A DNA stretch of 64,000 nucleotides, from contig LUCM01002882.1 in assembly GCA_008360955.1 (NCBI GenBank), positions 154,973 through 218,972 of the forward strand. Reading direction: 5' to 3'. Position 1 is the first letter of the stretch. The number at the start of each line of letters is the position of its first letter. Under the pieces are notes generated by a model. The model saw only the letters and a program-made list of their open reading frames with translations, was not told the origin of the DNA and made no database searches. Both the position numbers and the translations under genes were made by a program. Of the stretch, positions 22,750 through 35,511 are shown in pieces. Source of the stretch: Fasciolopsis buskii. Lineage: Eukaryota; Platyhelminthes; Trematoda; Plagiorchiida; Fasciolidae.

Positions 22750-25440
22750 TGCAAATATTTACACTGGTTTTAAGCTTACTGTGGTCACAGCCGTATAACA
22801 GAAAAACAAATTCAAATCGGGACTAGAAGAGTTGACAAATAAAGGGAACTGGAAATGAATTCCGTCGTCTTTTTACTGTGAAAGATCAGTGACGTGTTTG
22901 TCCGTTTTTGGAGTTATTTACGGAGAACAGAGGTTCACCAGGTAATTCACGCAATGTTCGGCTTTGATACGAGTCACTGGGCCTCTGTAAGCAACGCCAA
23001 TAGTCTTGTCTTGTGTCCAGATCAGGAAAGCAGATGGCATCGACCAAGCCAGGATCGACGCTAACTGATGCCAGGTCATTGCTTCTTTCAGCCCTTCCCA
23101 CTAGGTGACGAATACCGGGGCAAGACGAACGTTAAATATGTATACACAAAATGTCTTCAGGCAATCGAAAGCTGTACACAGCCTTCATCCTTGTCAGTGG
23201 GCAACTAACAACACCTAATACACGGTAATTGGCCTCATAATTGCTCACCCAGTGCCGTTGCCAAATATGCGTGATGATTTGGAGAATTCGGTGGTCACAT
23301 GCAAGCAGCTGTCAGTTGTCCTCCACAAGAAGAAGCTATATTGTTCGACCGTAAGGCATAATACTACACGCTGTGAAATTTGACATCTTTCACTTAGGGG
23401 CAAGCAAGATATTATGGCGAAGCCACAAGTGTGAGGATTAACAAGCTGTTTGGATTCCCTCGATTCGTAAAACACTACCGATCGTAGTCCATCTATCTTG
23501 GAACATATTGCCATTGAATAGTCTTATATCGCCACTAAAGTTGATTGTAGCACAGGCTGTTGCTAGTCCTGGAAGAGCATTTTTTTACCTCGAATTACCG
23601 CATGTCAATCGCCAAGTGTACGGACCAGTGCAGAATTACTTTTGCTCATTGGTCAGGACGGAGTTAAAATCCAAGGCCTGATAGATTAAGTTAAGCATTC
23701 TGGCAAAGTTAAAATGAAACAGGCATATAAGCGGCCTTATTGCAACCCAGGTACGATCAAAGGCGACAAAAGCTGACATTTGGAACTTAATCAGATCTGA
23801 TTTACATGGGTACAACTCTTTGACGATAAACACACTATAAGTATTTGTCTTTTGTTCACATGGTTGGAGAGTCACTGAACGAAAATGGGGACAACGATCG
23901 AACTTCCTCTCGAGGGTGAGAACTGGTGTACGGCATTCCCTTTGAAAACAAGACTCCGAATTCTCTAACAAGCTCAGTCCACAGATGACAGTCATCGGGC
24001 TATCAACAACGTGAACTTTCACGGCTAGTCAATAGGTTCAGTTGACAGGCCTCAGTTGTTTGGGATATCCCCTCCAAATGAAAATAAAGTGGACTGTCAC
24101 CTTTTTAATAGAAGAAGCAACATAGCATAAGACATTCTAACAGATCTGAGTAGAGACCAACAGATTCAGGCGCTTTGTGACGTCCAAGAACCTGGATTAT
24201 TTTCGGATCTCCTCCATAGATTCTTGTTCTGTCAAGACAGAACACGGGGTTCGTGCCTGAAAAGTTGCGGCAAGGGAGATGTTGTAGGCCAACTAGATCA
24301 TGTCCAGAATTAAATGTGGACAGACAAACCGTCAGCCTCATAGGTTGTTCTGCTCACATAATACACTTTCATGTCGGCAACTCGGAAGCAAAAAAGCTTG
24401 CGGGCATTCCCCACGGCGGTTATTTATCCCGTCTTTGACGTACAACGGATTAAGCGGTTAGGTTTGAAATGACACTCGTTTACAGCTCTAAAACTGCACA
24501 GCATCTGAAAATTGTCTCCAGTGCCTCCAAAACGTCGTCATTTTGAGCAGCTGTAGGGAGTCCTTGAGGGTCTTCAGAATGAAAATCAAACGTTGTGATC
24601 CACATACCAATTTGGATTCGGATCCACCGTCTGGATTTCCCTGTTCCCTTCGTCTTAGTTACTCATTTACTTTGACTTGTTTTTTCGTGTTTGTTTAATA
24701 AAATACCTCTAATCCGTACTGGTTAATCAATGGATGGCGTGCCATTTTTAAATCTTTATTCGACATGTCTCTCTGCTGCTTCGAACTATACCACCGACCT
24801 GGTCACTCAAATCGTTAGTGACCTTGCGATTTGGCATCTGTTTTTGACTTGCTTTAAATTGTGGATTACTGCGGTTTGGCCGACCTACTTGGTTTGTGTA
24901 AATTTCACATGTTGTTCGTAGTTCTCTTGCAAAGTGACTACAAAAATGATTGCCCTTTGTGTTGCGTTGCTGTTTGACACCGCTGCGATAAAACAAGACA
25001 CAGGATGTCGACACTAGACATAACGTGCCACATAGTGAGAAAACACGAGACGTGGGCACTAGGCATCATAGAGCGCAGCACGGACAGACGAGTCTTGGGT
25101 CCTCTGAGACTCTTGACTGGACCCGGTACTTTTCAACTGCAACGCACCGAAGTGGAGTGTAAAATTGGCGCACGAGAAAATCCTTGACTTTTAACCGCAA
25201 AATAGCTCTATTATTGACTGATGCACTGAACGGAGAAGCTACGGCTCACACTAGTCTGACTGAGAACATGGCGGACAGCAACATAAGTGTGTTGCCTGGA
25301 CCTAGAAAACCAGTTGAGGGAAAGCACTTCATCAGGCGAAAGAAGCTGTAATACATTTGCACTTGGAAGTGGTGATTTTGTAATGCGGGGCAACAGCACG
25401 GCAACCAACTGATCATGAAAGGGTAATGTCTGTTCCCACG
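22747..25440. other. Unassigned non-coding stretch
   Basis: Nothing recognised. The longest frame, 23636-24022 (minus, 128 codons), has an even composition but no motif and no splice or start context I can defend. A poly-A-signal-like AATAAA at about 24697 is not tied to a gene. Confidence 0.45.
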
Positions 25441-25444
25441 GTGA

Positions 25445-25660
25445 CCAAACGGATCAAGTCGTGACATTTGGATGCGACGGTCGCGGGCTCGAATGTTCCA
25501 ACCACCGATCAACTTCCCCACTTGGCAGTCCTCTGTTGGCCGTCCCTCCATCCTGAAAAATAATGTACGTTGTAATTTTTTTTTGACAAAGGAAGTAAAA
25601 GATAAAAGATAAAATGATCGATCAGGCTAAATGAGGGAACAGGTAAAAGATAAACTAAAG
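25445..25660 (+). mobile_element. SINE-like repeat, copy 1 (tRNA-like head)
   Basis: This aligns with 62328-62545 over about 200 bases. Shared blocks run from TCGTG.C.TTTGGA.GCGA.GGTCGCGGG and TCGAA (box B), through TCAACTT.CC, CTTGGC.G.CCTCTGTTGGC, CC.TCCTGAAAAA and ATGTAC.TT.T, to AAAGGAAGTA.AAGATAAAA. The box-B-like GGGCTCGAATG and the lack of coding suggest a tRNA-headed SINE ending in an AGATAAAA-rich tail. The copies differ at many positions, so the family is old. Confidence 0.65.
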
Positions 25661-28600
25661 TAACTGAAATAAACATGTGTACTGGTTTCTAGGCCTCCAT
25701 ACTCTGAGTGATTCGATTGACCGCACTGATCAGTCACGCCAAATGGTTAATGATGAGGTTTGTGCGGATCTCTGAAGTAACTGGGAATATTTTGTTGGAA
25801 ATCGTGATTGATATCTTTAAGACCATCTTATGCGCAACCAAATCAATGAGTCAGCGTTTCGATTGACATCATGTCCATGATGCCTTTCCTCAAACGTTGC
25901 CGGCATTATGAGTTTGCCACTGCTGATAGCAGGGAGTAGGATTTGCCCTATTTCCTAGTTTTTTCACAACAGTCTAGACTACTTTAAAAGTGGGTCTACC
26001 TAATACTGAGATTTACAGTGCTAAAGATTTATCACAACCCGCGCAAATCAAGTTGCAAAAGTGGCTTTGGAAAACCCGAGTCTCATGTCCCCCTCCTAAA
26101 GTACACTGTCACGGCCATTTTTCTGTCTTCTCAGGTCACACAGACCTCGTCCAAAACGAACAAAAGCGGGATGTATGTCGGCAGATGTGACAGAATTGGG
26201 ACAGACTCGTTTTGTAACTATCAACCGTATACCAAAGATTGATTAATTCACACTTTTTATGCCTTAACTAAATCATGTGCCCTTTCCTTTAGACGAATGA
26301 CATATATGGACCAATGTTCGTATGGATTGTAATCATACAACTACTCGGGCATTCTAATCATGAAGCACATTTGTAAACAACTGATTCATAGTCAGTATAC
26401 ATTTGTGAGAATACAGTATTCCCTGGCAGTACCGTTGAATCTAACAATTTGGAAAGTAGGAAACCGAAAACAAACATGTTATGTGCAAGATGAATCTCGT
26501 ACCAAAACAGAATATACCCTCGAGCGAACAGATAACCCGTTCCCTGAGTCGAACGGGTTCAATAATTCTCCTCAATGGGACAAGATTTCTATGTCACCAG
26601 AAGTTCTCCTGGTTTCCTATCGATATCGGCATACAAACTCTTACTGGCTCCGAGAGAAAAAATTAAATACAAACCGGAACCAATAGTTTAGACAAAATTA
26701 ACTAGGAAAAATTCCCAATCGGAAACGAAATTAGTTAGACTGTAGACTAGAGCTCCAGTCCTATTAGGACTAGCATATTTTGTGCTTTCAATCAATTTGC
26801 ACAGCAGTGGATATCAAAGGGAAACCATCGTGTGCGCGCAGGTGTATTTGCGACACGCAACTGAACAAACCTGACAGTCAGAGTAAATTGAACGGCGAAC
26901 AAGGAATGAAGGTAGAATCAAAATAAAAAAACAACCGATAATTTTACCTCAGCCGTCGCTGGCTAGCTGTCTGCATCGGTTTGTTTTCGGCAGGGCTAAC
27001 CGAAATCGCGCAAATCACGTTTCCGCCCACAAAATTCAATTTGTGCACATCTAAAAGGTGTCCCAATTAATGAGTTCAAAAGTGGTTTTCTTCGTCTCAC
27101 AGTCCAACCGCTTTGCTTTATGTGAAAGCATTAATTACAGAGACTGAGGTCTGACTCGATTCGACTTTTCATTTTGTTAGACACGTATAAGCAGAGTAGC
27201 ACTTCATTGATTCACTATCATAGTCACCGGGGCGCTTACATACTTGCACATACAAACAGGCAGTATCTTGAGAGAAGCATGTAATATCAGTCTCACTGCA
27301 CTCGATTCATAGTGCATACCTATAACGAGTTGCACACTTTCATAAACAAGCACAGTAGCTTAGGTGATTGAAAGTTAATCCCAAACGTTACTTGCAATGC
27401 CTAATTGCTAACCTCAGCAACACTGCCTGAGAGGTTACACACAATCAGCAATGTGTACAACCCCACATACGCACACAATTTTTGGCCTATTATGCTTTTG
27501 TTTATTTCAGAATTACTTCTGACTGCTGTCACTGGGTTGCCAACAGAAGGTCACCTGAAAATTAAGTCCTTTTGTCCGTACCTCATCGGTTCTTGGACTC
27601 TGGAAATCTCGTACTTCTAGGATCTTCTCCTCGAACTATTATTCCAGCCCGTAAACGCCTAAGTTACCCTTGGTGGTACCCAAACATCGATGACTTAATC
27701 ACTCCCTTCCATAACAGTTTATCCTCTACAGGTAGCACAAACCCAGTCTGGGTGTACTATTTTGTGATTTTAGAGATATGTGGAACTGGGTCCATTGGGC
27801 GACACCTCACCAAACACATGTTTCTTCTTGGGTACATGATTCCGAGCATGATCTTCGGTCAGACTAATTTTGCCTGAGAAACATTCGCCTCGTTATTGTC
27901 ACCAGACACCTTAGAAACCACCTTGTGCGCGAAGCATCCTAGAGGACATCATTCATTTCCCATTTTGTTTCTGAATCAAATAACCTCTATGTATACGTAT
28001 GATGATTCCATCACTATTGAATATGATGGTGAAATTGCTTTCCATTAATCGTTACTCCAAAGTTTGATGCCTTCACTTCTGGAGGTCCCAGCCACAGAAC
28101 TAGTCATTTTGTCTCTCAACAGTAATTCTAAAATCGTTTCTTGGATGTTCATCGATATATCATTCTCTCTTTTGTTAAAAATCTCCAAGTCCAATTTCAG
28201 ACGTAAACATCAGGAACAAAAACACCTGCTAATTTACTCTGCCTAATCATCAGTTAGAATCTGCACTAGCCACTCTTCTGTCTGCCCTAGGGTCCATTGA
28301 TAAGCTCCGAGTCATCAACTCTGAATTCCTCTATCCTAGGTCACCTTAGTAGAAGCGTGATATTCAGTTGTACCTTACTCTATTGACTTAGGAATTTAAC
28401 CATTTAATCTCGGCTTTGGTCGTGAAGCATTTTAAAGTATCCACTAAAGCTCGGCAAAATCTGCTTAAAATCAATAAACTCACCGTTGATCTGGTCAACC
28501 ACTTCATTGTTACTCAAAGTCAAAAGGTATTGTACATTCATTTAGGAAAATAATGCCTGATCACATATCTCCTCTTGATAACGCCTAATACATGCAAGCC

Positions 28601-29950
28601 AATACCTGACATTCTAATCAGTCTGAAATTGATGAACATAGTGCTTGACATACCTGGATCGCCATGGACAAACTACCCGTTCAAACTGGAAGAGACCTTT
28701 TCGATTACCGACGTGAATTTGCATCCGATACTGAACCAATTTCATTGCTGATGGTCTTGGTCGGGAGAGCACTTAGTTTTCTTTCAAAGATTTCAAAACT
28801 GTGAGTACTGTTTCATTTTTGTGGTGAACTGTTGAAATCAATAACGGAGTATTGATTTACGTATCATCCGATTCCGGACCAATCAGCGGTAATCATGCAG
28901 CCTAAAAGATATTAGAATTCTGTCTGGAAAGTGTGGGGTTCCAGTCCTGCAGTCGCCAATCACCTTCCATCAGACAGACAAGCAAAAGTCAAAGTCCTTT
29001 TCAAATAATCTTTACAACCATTGGTCAGTGAACAAGAAAAATTTTTAAAAATCAAGACAAATTACGGGATTTTTGAATTCCTTTATGGAACACCGCGGTA
29101 TTGGGCCCGAAATAGCTAACCTTAGCGCGATACACTATTGGGGAAACCTACCCTTTGTATCTTACGGTTCGGTTCCTTGACGAGCCGATACGGCACATTG
29201 CCTGCTTCCCGCAAACACTACGTTTTTTCCAGCGGTCTTGGTGGGCTCTTCCTATTGTTTGCATGGGATTGGGCTTTGACATGGAAAATGAAGACATGCA
29301 CAGTAATCCCCTTTCTCCTGAACATTTTATTACCATGGTGTCAGCAACAAACGATATCATGAACTTCATTAAGAAAAGCTATGCAGTTGCATATCGATCA
29401 TTGCTTTTTGAATGGCACCCAAGTTCTGTCAGTCTGACAGAAATCCCAATATAAACGAACGGTCTTTCCGCCTTGGACATTTTACAATTTCGTTTACGTT
29501 TAAATGTTTGCCATGGTCATTTCAGATCGGAAGCCTCATCAACGTCAGGTTTATTCCCAAGATTTTGTTACCTAGGTAGTTTCAGTTACACTTTCATGGA
29601 CGCTTCCCGATTACACAGTTTGCCTGATCGTGAATCCCTATTGCATTTAAGCCAAAGCTTTGTAACGGTCTCCCCTCCAAACTGTCCTGTGTGTTACGCG
29701 GCCACGTGACGTTTTTGGTAAGTGTGAAATGCTGTGCTGTTGCGTTCATAGGCGAACAGTGCGCAAAATTTCGACCAATGACAATTTGGTTGATGGTTAG
29801 CGTTTGGTTTTTTCTGCAAAACTGTATTTTGCAACATTTTGCGAACAAATAGACCAAACAGCTCCAGCCTACTTCCATTGTTAGGGTGACAAGTGCATTC
29901 GGCGGCATTCTTCATCCCATCCCCTTTCAGCCATCAGCTACCACGCAAAC
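25661..29950. other. Unassigned stretch, possible very decayed LINE text
   Basis: Plus-strand frames at 27572-27877 and around 28680-28800 contain short stretches (ARKRLSYPWWYPNIDDLI; RDLFDYRREFASD) with the flavour of a LINE endonuclease-RT linker, but they have no catalytic motif and are broken by stops. I do not call a gene. The rest shows nothing recognisable. Confidence 0.35.
25851..25897 (-). other. Hammerhead-like hairpin (weak candidate)
   Basis: Minus strand: TTGAGGA, then a hairpin of six paired bases (CATCAT/ATGATG) with a GGAC loop, then CGAAACGCTG. The strand order resembles the PLE tail motif at 6.8 and 61.0 kb, but the bases flanking the hairpin do not pair and C3 is changed. 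No flanking retroelement coding was seen. Confidence 0.3.
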
Positions 29951-29953
29951 ATT

Positions 29954-29966
29954 CCCCCCCCCCCCC
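29954..29966. repeat. Poly-C run
   Basis: Thirteen consecutive cytosines, prone to sequencing length errors. Confidence 0.9.
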
Positions 29967-30431
29967 AAGAAATCTGAGAGCGATCAGACTGATACTAATT
30001 CACCCTATCTAAGTCGTGTTACGCAATTTCATTCGGCCAGTACTGACAGTTAACTGAATGAGGACCGCGGTCCGTGATCCCTGGTTCATTGCTTTACGCA
30101 CAGGGCACACTCACAAATTTTTTCTTCCCTTGACGCCAACTCACCGGACCGTCATTACAACCATGGCGAAGGCAGTACACCAGTTTTTCTGCTGTTCTTG
30201 CTCCATTATGCTAAACTATACATATTAGATAAAATGCATGCTTCATTTCCAAGACAAACAAGAATAGATAAAACAATTCCATCTCGCACCATTTGTCTTT
30301 TGTTTTCTGTTCTAGGCGACATCGAGTGCGTTAGATCGATTGCGAAAATAAACAAGAGACTTCCTTTAAAAGGTCGATGTGTCACCTAAACAGTACGGTC
30401 GTAGGAACTGGTTCACTTGGCAAACTCAAAT

Positions 30432-30560
30432 ATTTCCATTGATAATGGCAGAATTGACCCAACTGTGAAGTGTTTTCCACATCAGCGAGATTCGAACCCA
30501 CGCATGGACGCATGTGCATCGCGTGCGCTCTACCATTTGAGCTACGCGGCCACGGCGAAC
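30432..30560 (-). mobile_element. tRNA-derived SINE, copy A
   Basis: On the minus strand the head reads GTGGCCGCGTAGCTCAAATG, then GTAGAGC (box A), and later GTGGGTTCGAATCTCGC (box B), spaced as in a tRNA gene. The tail has AACACTTCACAGTTGGGTCAAT. The plus-strand copy at 30866 shares head and tail (AACATTTTACAGTGCGGTCAAT). The region between the boxes is longer than in a normal tRNA and does not give a clean anticodon arm, so this is a SINE head, not a tRNA gene. In SINEs these boxes act as an internal RNA polymerase III promoter. Confidence 0.68.
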
Positions 30561-30865
30561 AGTTCGGAACAGTTGCCCATCCATGTTTCGTAGGCTATTG
30601 ACATCCACCACAATGGGTTTCGTGTGATTTACCTCCGCGAGCAGCGTCCACTAGGCAGAATTCAGGGGATGGCAGATTTTGGCAAATGTAGAATTCAACC
30701 CAAACTTTCTATTCACTGGTGCCGGTGAAATCTGCCTACTGGATGCTTGCCATTCCTTAAGGAAATGATAACGTAACAGTCAAATTGCCAAAGGTACACT
30801 GTTGTGCGTATGCAGTTTGGACGCACAAGCACTGATCCTCAAGCGATATGTTTGGACAGTATTCG

Positions 30866-31010
30866 GTGTGGACTCGTAGCTGAGCTGGTAGAGCACACAC
30901 CATGCAAATGCGTAGGTTGCGTCCCTGTGTGGGTTCGAATCCCGCCAATGTCGAGAACATTTTACAGTGCGGTCAATTATAAATTTGTCAATATCTGCCA
31001 TGCCAAAAGA
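30866..31010 (+). mobile_element. tRNA-derived SINE, copy B (head-to-head with copy A)
   Basis: Plus strand: GACTCGTAGCTGAGCTGGTA then GAGC (box A), GTGTGGGTTCGAATCCCGCC (box B), then AACATTTTACAGTGCGGTCAAT and a tail ending near TCTGCCATGCC. Same family as copy A, facing away from it, with about 305 bases between the heads. Open frames on both strands that cross box B are by-products of the repeat. Confidence 0.7.
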
Positions 31011-31162
31011 CAACACCGAATTCTAAAATGTCTATTTACCTTGGCTGGCGGAAAAACTTTGCAGCACACATGTGCGTGGGTATGTGTGTGCTTGATGAGT
31101 GTTGTGTTCTTCCGTATTTGGAAAGACAACAGACAACACGTATGCCGACCCACTCATACATG

Positions 31163-31192
31163 CACACACACACACACACATACACATACACA
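31163..31192. repeat. CA dinucleotide microsatellite
   Basis: CA repeats with two TACA interruptions. They create Thr/His runs in overlapping frames. Confidence 0.9.
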
Positions 31193-31199
31193 GTAAATA

Positions 31200-34100
31200 T
31201 GCCACTTCTTTGTGCTTTCCCGAAATGAGCAAATTTATCCTCATTTCGGGACCCACAGTTTATGGTCACAAATAAGCAGAAGAATAAATGACCAACAGTC
31301 TGCGATTCAGTTTGTTTCTTTTACTGTTCCTGCGCTGTTTAAGGAATAAAAATTCAGTTAGAAAACCGTTGGCAATGCTGTACGACAGCTTCTTGCTCAA
31401 GCTTTACCTTGCGCTAGTCCTCAAAAAGGATTTCGTGATCAGCAATGATAATTTGGAGTCATCGAGACGTGTGAGTCAATGGTAATGAGGAAAAAACGAA
31501 GCAATGAAAAAAGGAGTGAATTCAAGTCTCTTATTTAAACTAACAACCAAAATCAAACGCTTTTGGGTGTGTACGTAAATTAAACTGGGCTGGTGGCGAT
31601 CAGCTGTGAATCTGAAATGGCACGATTTTCTCTCTCGGTGATCGGGAACGGCCGCCATCGTGAATAGATGACCAAAACAAGTAAAACGTCTTCCGACTAG
31701 CAAAGTTGAATGACTAAGCCGGCAAAACCGGTGAACAACTCCTGCTCCACTTCACTCCAGTTGGAAGTAGTAAACGATGATATTCGTTTTTCGCTCAAAA
31801 AGTACTCCTCACAAGAGTTCCTCTCCAATCTGTTTAATGTGACTTTACAGTTCGACAATAGAGATTGGTTTCTATGTTTAAAAAGAAGCAATATTGACCG
31901 CAAATTGAACAAGATTGAAAATCAGCTGAAATGGTGATTGTTGGTTTACTCATTCCCATTTGATTTATCGACGTAAATTTGGTGTGATGCCATACCATCA
32001 AACAGCCACATTAAGACTCAGAAAAAGCAACTGCTTGGACTACTCGACAGCTCTGAAAGTATTTGCCTGTAATACCTCACAGGACAGCACTGGGAACACC
32101 AATTGCACAAAAAATGATTTTATCGGAAGGAAGCGTAAGTGTGTATAGGGTAGCCTGAATGTCGGGTCACGTGCTGACAAATCCAGATGTTCAAATCCGA
32201 ACTTCTTAACTTCTTTAACGTGCTGCCTCTTATTGTTCAATTCCTTTGGCTGCCTTTAGCGACACGACTGTAACGTGCATTCTCACATGACATAGTCGCT
32301 GACTTTTCACATTCGAGCACATTTTGGACTCATACCAGTCTTTGCTGAGAAGAGACTTCGTTGGTAATTCCCGCAACCGGCCGTTTATGCACTCATCATA
32401 CTGTTGCTTCTTTCCTCTGCTTCAGCCGTTTATACTTTCACTGGAACACGCGCCCAATACAAGTCGAATCGCCTTTTTATGTGTTCTTTATGCGTTTGAG
32501 AGGTATTTCGAATAATGGAAATCAAGGCTTTACTGGGACCTCTGATGTTTATGTAGACTTGGGAGAAATGCGCAAATTTGATGATTCCGCTGTATCAATA
32601 ATTTCTGATCATAACAAAAATAGCCTTTTACTTGACTCTAGGACACTCCTGTGTTTCACTCGTGTTTGTCTTTCTATCTAAATCCAAACGAGCACGTTAT
32701 CGTAGTTACAGAAGCATGTAATTTGCCCTCATTCCGCATGAAACAATATGGAGGAGCGATTACAAACTGTTTGGTGGTGGTTCTTTGTTTATGTGAATTA
32801 TTTTGAGGTCTGTTTAGTGAACTGTACTAATCATTCATTGGTTCCGAACTCACTTTTTCTCAAAATGTGTGCGACGGCTGGAGAAAAGTTGTTTGTGGAA
32901 AAGCATGCTGAAGAGTGATCAACTGATTTATCATAATGTGTATGCTAAATTTCACAGGGATTCGCCAATCGTCGCTGGCGTATCAGTAAGTCTTCCCGTG
33001 GGACGATGTTGGTTTCCAGGTTACTACATTTCTGCTGCCATGCACAACATCTCATTTTTATACCACTTGGTAGTTAGAGATCCAAATAGGAAGGATGTTG
33101 TAGTCTGAGAGCTGTTTAATTTTTTTGATTGTCTGCCTCAAATTGACCATCCAAATGGTCTTTTCACGTGTTGGTTTTATATTCTTATTCACGCGGAATT
33201 GGTCAAATTTTCATCGTTGACCAATTTTCTGCCAGCAGCATCACACGTTCAAGAGTACTTTGCTTTCCAGCAAAACTTTGCGCTTTCTTCTGCATGGGAT
33301 AAAAGCCAAGCTCGGCTTACGATGAGGGAATTTCGACGTCCTGTACCAAGGTACAACCTTACTGACGAGAAGGTAAATGACTTCTTGCAGGATCACCTCA
33401 CCGCTGTCCACATTTGTTTTCCAAAATATGCTGTCTGTTAAATTTCCTACTGAATGTGAAGAACAATTATCTGACCACAGTAGCACGTGATTTATCGTAA
33501 TTTTCCAATGATTCATCATGCAATATCAAAATTCAACTCCCCACTGAATATTATGGAAGCTGTCCCATTATTGTTAGGAGTCATCGTTGTATTGCATATC
33601 CATCGTGTTTCAAGTACGAACCGAACTTGAGAAGGCGCTTACGTTGAAAATTCTTGCTAATCGGCCAGGCTCTAAATCGCTCACCGGAGATTAACACTAC
33701 AAGATAAGGCGCCCGCAAAGATCGCTGAATTTCCCAGATCACAGACCTTTGCTCACCAAAGGGTCAGCCTCTAAGTGATGGCCTGGTTCTGTGTAGGAGA
33801 CGAAGAATGTACAAGCAACCTTAAGCAGCTCAGCACTGTGACATTCGTCTGTGATTTCCGTAGGGAAGTTGTCCTTATCTGAAGTCACTTACGAGATGTG
33901 TTTAAAGGTTTGTGGCCCGTAAAATACAACGACAATCATGGGCGATATTTTACGTAGTATTGGTGTTCGATAAAATACTGCTTGGGGAAGGGGTACGGTT
34001 AACGCAACTAAGCCGCGAACACGGTTATTCGGTAGTTCGATCAATCCGAATTCGGGGTCACAGGGACTTGGAATAACAAGGGTGTCCAAATCGTGTCTTG

Positions 34101-35478
34101 TAGATTTTCCCGAAAATCAAATGAAATTTGAGGATCTTCAGTTTGATCAGCTCTCATATAAACTAACCTTTTCCTCTTCCCATAAATTTTGATCACTTCC
34201 GTCTTGTACATTTAAGGGGAAAAACACGAGATATAGGGATAGATGAATTACTTAATATTTCGTGTTCAAAAGAAATTCGGCTCATAATTCAGCATGCTGA
34301 TTGTGTTTTCAGAATGTGGTCCGTCACTCACTACCCAAGTTACTTCCGGGCAGCATAAGGGTGCCCTAAAATGTGTTCGAATCCAATGAGAAAGCTTCAT
34401 TCTGAGATGAAAAATTGCACAAAATTTACGGACATATATTGGCCAGCTTCCAGATGTCCTCACGATACTCACGGTACAGTCAGAGTCAGGCAGATTGGAG
34501 TGCTTAATCAAGATCACCAAATCTGATTGTTCAACTCTCCCTACCTTCCAGATAAAATTGATCAACCGTGATCATCAGAGGACGCACATCCATGCCTGAT
34601 TCATTCATTTTGTGCACAAACTTATTTTGTCTTGAATGGATTTTTAAATACCGATCGGTTTACGTGACATTATAACCCTTTTTGAGCATGCCTTACAGTC
34701 TGTACAACATGTTCAATATTCCTGTAAGCAGCGAGAAAAGATTGCTTCCAGTCTTCGAGAAAGTTAGGAAAAATGGGAACTGAGGCCTGTGTAACTCCAC
34801 AACAAAGGTTACTTTTAAGTAGGAAATTCGCAAAAGTGGACAGAACATTTTCCAATTATGAGCGGATATACTGTGCACATTGGGCACTTCTTGCTAGGGC
34901 TTGTCTGTTCATCAGGCTGATCCAGCCATCCTCAATAGAATGTAAAAATACAGAACGAATGGATATCTGACAAATGAAGTGCAACTAAAGCGAACTGGCA
35001 TGATTCTCAAAGGTTTGGTTTTTGTCACTTGTTTCAGCGGCACTGAAAATAGAGAGCCGGTTTCTACCATCTTCATAATAAATCAGCGTCCCCATCCTAA
35101 ACTTGAATAGGTTTATTAGTCTGAAACCCTGACGTGACAGCCCGATCTGAAAAGAGTAAAGCAATTTCCAAACAAGAAAATACGATTTGTTTAATCTTAC
35201 TAGGTGTTTTGACGATTTCGCAAAACTCGTGATTGACAATAACTGAGCAATTCATGTCAGTCCGTGGAAAATCTCTGGCACTACCCTAATTTATATTGGT
35301 GTCTTGATATGACGAATAATTAATGCTGAAACATCATTTTGATCCAGGGAAAACGAAAAAATTGCAAGAGGAAAGGGTTTCCCCAAGTCGATGTCATGGT
35401 ACTTACAAGTTTTACTAGGTTCGAAAACTTCTATGAATGATAAGCTTTCAAGAGATGTGGCCTTCTGAAATAATTGCA

Positions 35479-35511
<33 letters not shown>

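Noticed and set aside
27572..28800. LINE-flavoured words in plus-strand frames
   Set aside because: No RT or endonuclease catalytic motif, many stops, and the resemblance rests on short, basic, low-information strings.
30757..31016. Overlapping frames around 30.8-31.0 kb
   Set aside because: They are antisense readings through the SINE head. The same kind of false frame appears at every tRNA-like repeat in the window.
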